14,678 bases of DNA, taken from an uncultured Pedobacter sp. GTDB taxonomy: Bacteria > Bacteroidota > Bacteroidia > Sphingobacteriales > Sphingobacteriaceae. The stretch lies in NCBI GenBank assembly GCA_946478755.1, contig CAMLDJ010000124.1, positions 1 to 14,678 of the forward strand, in the 5' to 3' direction. Shown one piece after another: positions 5,494 to 13,406 of the stretch. Made by a program: the position numbers and the translations under genes. Under the pieces are notes generated by a model, which had not been told where the DNA came from, made no database searches, and saw nothing but the letters and a program-made list of their open reading frames with translations. Position 1 is the stretch's first letter; every line of letters starts with the position of its first letter.

Positions 5494-8097
5494 TTAAAAA
5501 TTGAACCCAACAGATAAATACAGCATGCTCGTTTCCTTGGAAGCGCCAACACTGGCCTGAAGCAGAAGCACTTCACCCGGCATGACATATAAGCCACCGC
5601 CATAGCCCTGATGCCATCTGCCGGAATGTTCACCTTTTTCCCATACTCTGCCCACATCAGTAAAACCAAGCATGCCGACGGTTCCCGGCACAAGGTAAGA
5701 GGTAAAATTGAAGAGCTTAAGTCGCAGGTCAAGGTTATTGTAAAACATACTGGTACCGGTAAAGCGCTTGCTGTTAAAACCACGCAGACTATGAACCCCG
5801 CCAAGTTGCATGCGCTGGAAAAACGTTGGATTACCTACCGTTGTACCTGCGCCAATGCGGTTGGCAATGACAAGGCCGGATTGACCTGGGTTAAGATAGA
5901 ACCGGAATTCTGTACTCACAGATCCATAACGGTCACTGCTCTTATCAAGACGGTGTTGCGCGATAAAAGATGTTTTCCAGTAAAATCCTTTTTTGGGCAA
6001 TGAAATGTTATCTCTGCTGTCGTAAATCAAACCAGCTGTCAGACCACCGTACACTTTATCTGAAAAAATCTCCTGCCCGGGATTTGCTGCATCATAGGCC
6101 TTAAAGAACCGGTCTTCATTTCCCGAAGCTGTACTGGTATAATAAGAAAACAGGAAACCAGCATCAACCTTTAAATATTTCGTAATTCCCCTGGCTAGTT
6201 TGATGTCTGCATTGAGGTAATTATAACGGTTCCTGTAATAAGATATCCCATCCTCACGATCATCTTCCTCTTCGCTGTCGTCATGATCAAAATCTACATT
6301 CTCTGTATTATTGCCTAGTCCGAAGAAATTACTCAGGTTATTTGGACCAAGCAGATTGGCGTGTATAGTGAGGTCATTATTACCGATGGCCTTTTTAAAG
6401 TCAGCTAGATAATCGAGGATGAATGACTTTCTACCACTATTGTAATTAGCCCAGAACTCATGTTTCCGCGCATACGGACTCTTCCTGAAACCTTGTTTTT
6501 CAATCACATACCCTAAACCAATCTGGATACCCTGATCAATATTGTAGCCTCCATTAAAAAGTACCCCTGAACGGTCGTAAAGAAAGCTGTTTTTATCGAA
6601 CCGGTTAACCAGCGTATCATTCGACAACCTGAATTTCGCCGCGGATCTATCCGGAAACTGGTCGTATTCATCTGACTGGTCATAAATGAAAGGTTTATTG
6701 CTTACCTCTTCGGCGATCTTGTATTGGTTGGCGGCCTCCGATCCGATTAAACGTACACGGATGCCCGGCGAGGTATTACCTGTAACCTCAAAAACATCTT
6801 CAGCTCCTATGCCGAACAACCTGACCTCCTTTGTTATTCCTTGAGTAAAAGTTCTTCTGTAAACGAGGCGCCCCTCTTTTCCCTCTTTGTTGATGTTATG
6901 GATCACAACTTCCAGGTTTCCGTTCTCCCTGTTTCTGACTTTCAGAATTTCCTTTTTCTCGGACGCAGGTATATCGACATCAATAGACAAGAATTTGTAA
7001 TATGCCATGGCAAGTGTTTCGAGTTTATCCCTTCTTGAGGTAAAGCACCTGATCAGCTCAGGGCCGGATAATTTAAATATGGTATCTGGCATTTTACGGA
7101 ATGCTGTGCCGATCAACTCATCAGTAAGCTTATGCTGTACATATTTCACTTCAGACTGCCAATCCTGTTCAGTAAGTTCATTTAAAAAATACCGGTCAAA
7201 ATATCGTTCATTGAAATTCCAATGGTTTACATCTCTGATGTGATCACTATAGGGCTGTAAATGAGATTTGAGCCACTGATGGGTCAGCACCCATGGCAAT
7301 ACTCCTGATGTTTTATAGAACACCTTGTCCCTGTCGCGGGGTACTGGAAGATAGACCGTTTCATTTCCATCTTCCTTAGCCAGCCAGCGCCAGTTGTCTT
7401 CATGCCTGTCCCAGTCGCCCAATATGAAATCGAGCAACCTTGCCCTTAAAGTCAGCCGCTGTTCTGCCTTTGTATCATTATTTTTTTGGATTTTCTTCTG
7501 AACCTTTTCCGTATTATCTGTCTCCTCATCAAAGGGACTTCTTTCCTCGATGAGGTAAACTGCATTGGCAAAATCCTTTCTGTATTCTTTCAATCCAGGA
7601 TCATCGCCTACATAGACGATTTCAGGTTTAGCATGCGGTAAGCCTAATGCCCCTGCAAGATCCGGGACCACCAATGCCGCAAAGGGGTGGTTAGTAGATA
7701 CCTGATCCTGTGCAATATCTTTGGCAATCGTCGCCCTGAGGTTCTCCGCCAATCCTCTTTCCGGATACTTCTGGACAGTTCGTAATGTCCATTCCTTACC
7801 TGTAGGATCTGCAACACGAAGTGAACGGGTCTGCATTCCTCCGCCGAGCTTTGTAATGGTTAGCCCTCCCTTCTCTTTGCTCATGTCTATCACCCGCATT
7901 TTTACAGGTGTTGCCCATATTTTCCTGTAGCTTTCGCCGAGCCAGAAACGGTGAAAACCACCCACTTCATTGTATTCGGGAGCAACTGCTATGGTAATCG
8001 AATCTTTTGAAACTGGCTGCTGCGCACTTACGTTTAGAAATGCAGCTGTAATAGAACCCGACAACAATACTTTAAGCAGTTTTTTTTTTAAATGCAT
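5494..8097 (-). CDS. Secreted kinase-like domain fused to Omp85/BamA-like outer-membrane barrel
   Basis: A protein of 867 aa with a Sec signal peptide (basic start, hydrophobic core, cleavage likely after V-S-A25). Residues about 80-265 look like a kinase fold of the HipA/FAM20C/PI4K-like kind: a glycine loop G-G-G-M-Q-T (85-90), a following strand W-T-L-R, and L-L-D-F-I-L-G-D-W-D230-R-H232-E-D-N235, which resembles the D-R-H-x-x-N catalytic motif. It is followed by P-R-D255-R-D257 where the metal-binding Asp is expected. The usual ATP-binding Lys position reads Arg (R106), with K110 nearby. From about 510 on comes a barrel of bacterial surface-antigen (Omp85/BamA) type: Y-D-S-R-D-N...P-K-K-G (692-704), L-G-G-V-H-S-L-R-G-F (765-774), and a terminal Phe after alternating residues. 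An acidic loop covers 602-616. It follows the GAF gene by 12 bp and is presumably cotranscribed with it. Barrel annotation is firm; the kinase reading is inference from motifs, and its substrate is unknown. Confidence 0.8.
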   Translation of the reverse strand: MHLKKKLLKVLLSGSITAAFLNVSAQQPVSKDSITIAVAPEYNEVGGFHRFWLGESYRKIWATPVKMRVIDMSKEKGGLTITKLGGGMQTRSLRVADPTGKEWTLRTVQKYPERGLAENLRATIAKDIAQDQVSTNHPFAALVVPDLAGALGLPHAKPEIVYVGDDPGLKEYRKDFANAVYLIEERSPFDEETDNTEKVQKKIQKNNDTKAEQRLTLRARLLDFILGDWDRHEDNWRWLAKEDGNETVYLPVPRDRDKVFYKTSGVLPWVLTHQWLKSHLQPYSDHIRDVNHWNFNERYFDRYFLNELTEQDWQSEVKYVQHKLTDELIGTAFRKMPDTIFKLSGPELIRCFTSRRDKLETLAMAYYKFLSIDVDIPASEKKEILKVRNRENGNLEVVIHNINKEGKEGRLVYRRTFTQGITKEVRLFGIGAEDVFEVTGNTSPGIRVRLIGSEAANQYKIAEEVSNKPFIYDQSDEYDQFPDRSAAKFRLSNDTLVNRFDKNSFLYDRSGVLFNGGYNIDQGIQIGLGYVIEKQGFRKSPYARKHEFWANYNSGRKSFILDYLADFKKAIGNNDLTIHANLLGPNNLSNFFGLGNNTENVDFDHDDSEEEDDREDGISYYRNRYNYLNADIKLARGITKYLKVDAGFLFSYYTSTASGNEDRFFKAYDAANPGQEIFSDKVYGGLTAGLIYDSRDNISLPKKGFYWKTSFIAQHRLDKSSDRYGSVSTEFRFYLNPGQSGLVIANRIGAGTTVGNPTFFQRMQLGGVHSLRGFNSKRFTGTSMFYNNLDLRLKLFNFTSYLVPGTVGMLGFTDVGRVWEKGEHSGRWHQGYGGGLYVMPGEVLLLQASVGASKETSMLYLSVGFNF

Positions 8098-8109
8098 GCT
8101 GATCTGAAG

Positions 8110-10461
8110 TTAATATTTCACCCCTATTCTAAGGGCCTTTAATCCTTCCACGCCTTGTAATTCTTCCAATTCAAGATACTCAAGATCATCATTTAACAGG
8201 CGCTGAGCCTGCAGCTTTTTAATATAGCCAAGATAGGATTTAGCCTCTGTGGTGTTGAAATACACAATGGCTATTTTACCAGGTTGCGTAAGGCGTTCGG
8301 ATGTATCTTTAATCAATGCTTTGTCGATCCGCTTTTTTACCATCTGGTAGCGGATATTGTAACTACCTTCTACATCAAACCGTTGTTCGTCGATCCTGAA
8401 ACTGATGTCTATCTGTTTTTCATACACGAAGATCAGTTGTGTAGTTTCTAAAGGAATCGAAAAATAAGGTCCAAGATTGTTTGTTGTACGAGCAATTTCA
8501 GCAAGGACACGCAATTGTCTTAACCTGAAATCATGAACTATGGTTGGAGGAAAAGGAATTCCCGGAGCAATGGACTGTCCGAGGTAAAGATCAAACTCAA
8601 CGCCGTCAGTCCGGAATTTCTCGAAATAACAAGGATAAATGCTTTGTAATTCAGCATTAAATTCGTCAAGGTGCCTGGTTACTGCCACATTGATCATTTG
8701 CATACTTTTCTCATAGCGTTCCCTGTTTTCAAGAACCTTTCCTTTATCACCTGTTAATTTAAAATAAGCATCTACAATGTCGCCAACTTCGGGATAGGTC
8801 TCTGTTAAATGCCGTAGGGCAACAGGTATCTGTCTCAGCAGATAATCTTCCGTTTTAAAGATCTCCCGGTCTGACAATTCATCAAGCTTATTGCTCCAAA
8901 TCGATCTGCCATGTGGAAGTTCATTTTCAGTGCATAAGGTGGCTTTTGCCCTTACGGTATTCAAGGTATTTTCAAGAATCTCAAAATGTGCATATAAGTC
9001 CCTTCTGATTGCTGCGTTGCGCTGAATGCTTGAGTTCCTGATATCGATTGCGCCATATAGCGGATATACATCTTTAAAAAAAACTGGCTCAATCGGAAAA
9101 TTCCGATCTCTTGCGCCCGACTGTATATAACTATAGGCTGCTTCATGAAAACGCCACTGCACAGAAGGTTGTAAAGCCGTAAATTTGTCCATGATCACGT
9201 CCTGGATCTCGTTATTAAAATCTGCGATCACATTCTGAAACAATTGGGCGAGTAAAGGGAAAGCCGCTTCTATTTTACTGAGGGTGTTTCCGTTAAACTG
9301 GCTCGCATCTTTGGTGTACAGCTCAAGGCAGCCGACAAGGCGTGCATTGTAATACAGCGGAAAAAGCGCATAAGATTTAATCCCTTCCTGTCCCAATAAC
9401 CTCAACATAGGATATTTAAGCTGATCTTCTTCCGATACCTCCGGAAATATCAAGGTACGGGGCTGTTCTATGTAATCTTCGATCAGATTTCCATGCTCGC
9501 TGTCATATATTCCCTCTTCTCTGGCCAGCTGAACTAAGATGCTGTTAAAGCCTGAAAGTTCATTGATCTGTACTTTGTTATTGAGCTTGATGTAAGGAAC
9601 CATACCAAAGTCAATAAGATCCGTTCCAACAAGGGTTTTCAGTGCAGTTGCAATTTCTTTAGTATGCAGCCCCTGCTGGGATTCATTATGTTCAATGACC
9701 AGATTTTTCACCGTCTCCAATGCGTATTCTGCCGTTACATCTGTCAGCGTGACTATTGAGATGCCCTCTATCTTAAACATCTGGGGCGGAATAAGTTTGG
9801 CCAGCACCTTTAATGTATTTCTTTCATCCTTGATATAATCCTTAACATCCTTTAAATTATATTCAGGGAGCTTAACGCTTGTTGTGATGTCAAGAAAACG
9901 GGTGTCTACATTTAACCGGTAGTATTTCAGTAAATGGGTATCCGGGTCTATAATGGAATGTATAATCAGCTGACTGCCTGTTAATGAAAAGTTATAAAAC
10001 CGCTCCATTATGATGTTATAGAACGCAGACAAGAGGTTCTTTTCCATTTCCTTTTTAGAGGGTAGACTGAGGTCGGCCTTGAGGCTGCATTTTGAGGAAT
10101 CCATCAAAACGCTGTAAAAAGCATCAGTACCGTAATGGAAGCATGGAGAAATGGGTGTACTTATTGCCCAATATTGTTGTTTCTCTTCGTTTATAATGGG
10201 CGACAAAGCGGTATAGATCAACTCAAAAAGCTCTGTATAGTGTCCTGCATTTTCAGGAAGAATGGGCTTTCTAAGTTCAGGGTATGCACTAAACTGGCCA
10301 AGTATATACTTATAAAAGTTAACCTTTACGGTTTTCTCGTCCTCGATCTTCCTTTCCACATATTCAATAAAAGGCCGCAAAGAGAGTTTGATATCAGCAC
10401 CGACAAGGTGTTTTCCTGATTCATTTATACTCTTATTTAGATCTAGCGTTATTGCTTGCAT
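8110..10461 (-). CDS. Large GAF-domain protein, function unknown
   Basis: A 783-aa cytoplasmic protein with no signal peptide or membrane segment. Residues about 280-410 look like a GAF sensory domain: L-A-R-E-E-G-I (312-318), then L-I-F-P-E-V, then the strand pair S-Y-A-L-F-P-L-Y-Y-N-A-R-L-V-G-C-L-E-L (363-381). The N-terminal 270 residues and the C-terminal 370 residues, mostly helical in character, do not match anything I can name. There is no histidine kinase, GGDEF or other output domain. Similar long GAF proteins occur in Bacteroidota, but I know no proven role. Its start at 10461 has a -7 box 38 bp upstream, so it probably heads a two-gene unit with the kinase-like/barrel gene 12 bp downstream. 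A role in sensing a signal relevant to the cell envelope is only a guess from that neighbour. Confidence 0.8.
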   Translation of the reverse strand: MQAITLDLNKSINESGKHLVGADIKLSLRPFIEYVERKIEDEKTVKVNFYKYILGQFSAYPELRKPILPENAGHYTELFELIYTALSPIINEEKQQYWAISTPISPCFHYGTDAFYSVLMDSSKCSLKADLSLPSKKEMEKNLLSAFYNIIMERFYNFSLTGSQLIIHSIIDPDTHLLKYYRLNVDTRFLDITTSVKLPEYNLKDVKDYIKDERNTLKVLAKLIPPQMFKIEGISIVTLTDVTAEYALETVKNLVIEHNESQQGLHTKEIATALKTLVGTDLIDFGMVPYIKLNNKVQINELSGFNSILVQLAREEGIYDSEHGNLIEDYIEQPRTLIFPEVSEEDQLKYPMLRLLGQEGIKSYALFPLYYNARLVGCLELYTKDASQFNGNTLSKIEAAFPLLAQLFQNVIADFNNEIQDVIMDKFTALQPSVQWRFHEAAYSYIQSGARDRNFPIEPVFFKDVYPLYGAIDIRNSSIQRNAAIRRDLYAHFEILENTLNTVRAKATLCTENELPHGRSIWSNKLDELSDREIFKTEDYLLRQIPVALRHLTETYPEVGDIVDAYFKLTGDKGKVLENRERYEKSMQMINVAVTRHLDEFNAELQSIYPCYFEKFRTDGVEFDLYLGQSIAPGIPFPPTIVHDFRLRQLRVLAEIARTTNNLGPYFSIPLETTQLIFVYEKQIDISFRIDEQRFDVEGSYNIRYQMVKKRIDKALIKDTSERLTQPGKIAIVYFNTTEAKSYLGYIKKLQAQRLLNDDLEYLELEELQGVEGLKALRIGVKY

Positions 10462-10499
10462 TGATATGTTTTGTTAGGGAAGCCAGGCAGTTAGGTTTT

Positions 10500-10507
10500 C
10501 AAATTTA
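10500..10507 (-). promoter_or_regulatory. Bacteroidota -7 promoter box TAAATTTG for the GAF/barrel unit
   Basis: Read on the minus strand, 10507 to 10500 is TAAATTTG, an exact match to TAnnTTTG. It lies 38 bp before the ATG at 10461, giving a leader of roughly 30 nt. No clear -33 TTG is visible. It supports separate transcription of the GAF and barrel genes from the upstream ppk1 unit. Confidence 0.5.
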
Positions 10508-10510
10508 CTA

Positions 10511-10539
10511 CCTGTTTCGGTATAATCGGTAAAAACAGG
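10511..10539 (-). repeat. Imperfect hairpin overlapping the upstream promoter region
   Basis: CCTGTTT (10511-10517) pairs with AAACAGG (10533-10539) around a 15-nt loop that itself contains CGGT twice. It lies just upstream of the -7 box and 4 bp past the stop of the lipoprotein gene, so it could be a terminator for that gene (although no T-tract follows) or an operator for the next one. Confidence 0.35.
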
Positions 10540-10543
10540 GTAA

Positions 10544-11425
10544 TTATTTCTTGGTAGCAGGCAAATACCTGAATTTTATGATATTACCATCGTTAATTTC
10601 ATCTCCTTCATTAGATATATAAAGGCTCTGATCTTTATCGAAAGCAAGGCCCTCGGGTTGGTTAAATCTGGAGGAATTCAGGCGGTGTGCCTCTTTAATC
10701 TTCCAATTCGAATCAGCAACCAGTAAAACCTTATTGGCAGATGAAAGTATATACCATTCGTTGGTTTTAAGATTCCGGGTTAGGGCTGAAGGGTTCAGGC
10801 TCGATTTAAGCTTAGGATTAACAGCTTTGATCTGTTTCAGATCCAGCTTGAAATTACCAGCGGCAACCAGGCTGTCAATTCCAGGCGTATAATTAAGCAC
10901 ATAGCCGCTAAGCTGTTTCGTCTTTTTATCTTCAGTGCAACTTTTACATAAAATATAAAGCTTATTGGTCGCGGTATCCGCATATAAAGCCTCATACTCT
11001 CCTTTTGGGAGGAGATGTTTTCTTTCCCTGACCTGTTCTGATTCATTCTTAACGGCTTCAGCAAATGGGAAAGAATATAAGGTACCATTGCTTTTGAGCA
11101 CAAAGACCATTTCGTTAAAGATGGCGAGGTCTTCGAAATCCCCCCTACGGGCAAATTTCATGTTATGTTGCTTTTTAACGTCCCATTTTTGGCTGAATAA
11201 CTTACCGTCCTCATCCTGTATGCTATAAATGGTGTCACTATTATATTTATAGAAGGCAATACCAGATATCTCCAGTAAACTGGATGGCATATTAAATTTA
11301 TCGGGTTTAGTAAAATCGTAACCTTTAGGGCTTGTGTAGGTATTACGCGGATTTTTACATGCACTTATTCCAAAAATACCTGGGAGAGCAGTGAAGTATA
11401 GGAAGTTCATGTAAAATCTTCTCAT
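10544..11425 (-). CDS. SdiA-regulated-family lipoprotein (beta-propeller)
   Basis: A 293-aa protein exported and lipid-anchored. The start at 11425 gives a lipoprotein signal peptide M-R-R-F-Y..., hydrophobic core and lipobox I-S-A-C23. An earlier in-frame ATG at 11488 lies inside ppk1 and would bury the signal, so I reject it. The mature part has the recurring blade pattern of the SdiA-regulated (YjiK-type) family: L-L-E-I-S-G-I-A near 50, G-D-F-E-D-L-A near 100, G-E-Y-E-A-L-Y near 145, L-N-P-S-A-L near 218, and Q-P-E-G-L-A-F-D near 262, ending with L-Y-I-S-N-E-G-D-E. These are NHL-like propeller repeats; the biochemical role is unknown. The gene starts 13 bp after the ppk1 stop and is likely cotranscribed with ppk1 and the HD gene. 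Confidence 0.82.
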   Translation of the reverse strand: MRRFYMNFLYFTALPGIFGISACKNPRNTYTSPKGYDFTKPDKFNMPSSLLEISGIAFYKYNSDTIYSIQDEDGKLFSQKWDVKKQHNMKFARRGDFEDLAIFNEMVFVLKSNGTLYSFPFAEAVKNESEQVRERKHLLPKGEYEALYADTATNKLYILCKSCTEDKKTKQLSGYVLNYTPGIDSLVAAGNFKLDLKQIKAVNPKLKSSLNPSALTRNLKTNEWYILSSANKVLLVADSNWKIKEAHRLNSSRFNQPEGLAFDKDQSLYISNEGDEINDGNIIKFRYLPATKK

Positions 11426-11438
11426 AAGCGAATCTGGT

Positions 11439-13400
11439 TTAAGTTTTGTTTTGCAAAAATAGATAAATTGACTCCTGAACATTATCATTCAGCTGTAAGT
11501 TAATGATTTTGATCAGTAATTCTTTCAATTCAGGGGAATAAATAGGAAAACAGACCTCTATTCTGCTGTAAATGTTACGGTTCATCCAGTCTGCGGAGCC
11601 CATAAAAACTTCCTGTGCCCCATTGTTCTCGAACACAAATATTCTGCCATGCTCCAGATAGCGATCGACAATTCTGGTTACACTGATGTTTTCGCTGAGA
11701 CCTTTTCTACCTGGAATCAGGCAACATATCCCACGAATGATGAGCCTGATTTTTACGCCAGCCTGGGAGGCTTTATACAACTTAGTGATCAGCGTCCTTT
11801 CTTCCAGGTTATTTAACTTTATGGTAATACCACTGGGCCGGCCCTTTGTAGCATGATCAATTTCCCTTTCAATTAAGTCTAAAAATCCCTGTTGCAGATT
11901 AAACTGAGCTACGAGCAGGTGCTGAAAGTTAATCATATCATCTGCAGCCGGCGCTTTTTTACTTTTGCTTAGAAATCCAAATAAAGCTTCCAGTTCCTTC
12001 AACATCGGCTGATGGGCAGTCAGCAGCACCTGATCCGTATAAAACCTGGCGGTGCGCTCATTCAGGTTCCCGGTTGCCAGTAACCCAAGGTACTCGTCCT
12101 TTCCACTCAGGTGTCTTTTTACGAGGGCAACTTTTGCATGCACTTTCAGGTCTATGTTGCTGTAAACGATCTTTACACCCGCGCCCTTCATTTTTTTTGC
12201 CCACTTGATGTTATTCGCCTCGTCAAACCGGGCCTTTAGCTCGACCATCACCACCACTTTCTTCCCGTTCCTGGCCGCCGTCATCAGCGCGCTGACAATC
12301 CTGGAATCATCGGCTACACGATAAAGTGTGGTATATATTTCCGCCACATAGTGATCATTTGCTGCTTCATTAAAAAAACGAAGTACCGGATCGTAACTCT
12401 GGTATGGAACATTGATCAACAGATCTTTCTTTAAAATGAGCTCAAACAGGGTTTCTTTTTCACTGATCTGAATAGCTGCAATAGCCGGCCATTTAGGATA
12501 GCTGAATACAGGAGCGCTAAGCGGAAATCCGCTAAGGTCTTTCAAATTATGATAGGCACCACCTGCAACTATCGAGGCTTTTTGAAGGTTTAACGCATAA
12601 ATAATGTAATACAGGCTTCTGAGTGGAATGCCAGGTTCGCACAAAACACGGGTCGCAAATCCGAAGTCACGTGTTTCGAGCTGACGCTCAAGCGAAGCAG
12701 CGATATCCTCGCCATACCCGTTTTCAATTTTAAGTGCTGCATCTCTGGTGATCTTCAGGTTAAACACCCCTTTTATCACATCCAGGGGAAACAGATAAGC
12801 AATATTGTGTTTAATGATGTCTTCCAAAAAGACAACATATTCATGGTTGTCATCCTTTAAGAGATAGAGGCGTCGGATGCTGTCAGATGGGATGTTGATC
12901 AGCTCTAATCGTTCCACTCCGGCTTGATTTTCCAGGATAACCAGCTGATACAACTTATTATTCTCTGCAAAAAAACCGGACAGATCATCATCTATGCAAA
13001 CAGAATGAATATATGCGAGCACCTCTGTAAAAAAAACATGAGCAACCTGGGCTGATATATTTCCAGGAACAGGTTTATTGTAGATCCAGTAAATGTGATG
13101 CTTTGCCAGCTCAGGAACGATCTGCGCTGTGATAACAGTTCCGAATTTTTGTTGTTGTCTGTCAATCTCCGCTTTAGCCAGATCACAATTTCCGGCTTCG
13201 TCAGTTTCCTTCCCATGTTCATCTATAGCCATTAAGACCGGCATTCTAACCCGATAAAATTCATCCAGATTTGAAGAATATATGGACAGAAACCTAATAC
13301 GTTCCAGCAAAGGAACGGTCAATTTATCTGCTTCTAAAAGGACACGTTCATTGAAACTTAGCCAGCTTAGATCCCTGTTAAAAAAAACAGTTTCTTCCAT
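11439..13400 (-). CDS. ppk1: Polyphosphate kinase PPK1
   Basis: It reversibly transfers the terminal phosphate of ATP to polyphosphate. The 653 aa are slightly shorter than typical PPK1 (about 690). Order: N-terminal domain with N-R-D-L-S-W-L-S-F-N and S-N44-L-D-E-F (ATP-binding Asn), head domain, then two phospholipase-D-like catalytic domains. The first contains L-Y-R361-V-A, A-R391-F-D-E (metal/phosphate binding) and V-H421-A-K, the expected autophosphorylated His; the second contains E-H584-G-R-I and G-S-A-D-W-M. All catalytic residues are present. The C-terminus ends soon after L-N-D-N-V, without the longer tail of many homologues, which may mark a paralogue. An 8-T run follows the start at codons 5-8. 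The gene begins 6 bp after the HD-PycTM gene and precedes the lipoprotein by 13 bp. It is probably peripheral or cytoplasmic. Confidence 0.95.
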   Translation of the reverse strand: MEETVFFNRDLSWLSFNERVLLEADKLTVPLLERIRFLSIYSSNLDEFYRVRMPVLMAIDEHGKETDEAGNCDLAKAEIDRQQQKFGTVITAQIVPELAKHHIYWIYNKPVPGNISAQVAHVFFTEVLAYIHSVCIDDDLSGFFAENNKLYQLVILENQAGVERLELINIPSDSIRRLYLLKDDNHEYVVFLEDIIKHNIAYLFPLDVIKGVFNLKITRDAALKIENGYGEDIAASLERQLETRDFGFATRVLCEPGIPLRSLYYIIYALNLQKASIVAGGAYHNLKDLSGFPLSAPVFSYPKWPAIAAIQISEKETLFELILKKDLLINVPYQSYDPVLRFFNEAANDHYVAEIYTTLYRVADDSRIVSALMTAARNGKKVVVMVELKARFDEANNIKWAKKMKGAGVKIVYSNIDLKVHAKVALVKRHLSGKDEYLGLLATGNLNERTARFYTDQVLLTAHQPMLKELEALFGFLSKSKKAPAADDMINFQHLLVAQFNLQQGFLDLIEREIDHATKGRPSGITIKLNNLEERTLITKLYKASQAGVKIRLIIRGICCLIPGRKGLSENISVTRIVDRYLEHGRIFVFENNGAQEVFMGSADWMNRNIYSRIEVCFPIYSPELKELLIKIINLQLNDNVQESIYLFLQNKT

Positions 13401-13406
13401 AGATCT

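Noticed and set aside
5317..5517. Small plus-strand ORF through the minisatellite and right repeat arm
   Set aside because: It is an accidental open frame in repeats; its tail is just the translated hairpin arm, mirrored in an equally accidental ORF ending at 4984.
5412..5804. Minus-strand ORF of 130 aa at the 3' end of the barrel gene
   Set aside because: It overlaps the barrel gene in another frame and continues into the inverted repeat; no independent coding evidence.
11426..11488. ATG at 11488 as the lipoprotein start
   Set aside because: It would add 21 residues overlapping ppk1 before a perfect lipoprotein signal peptide that begins at 11425.
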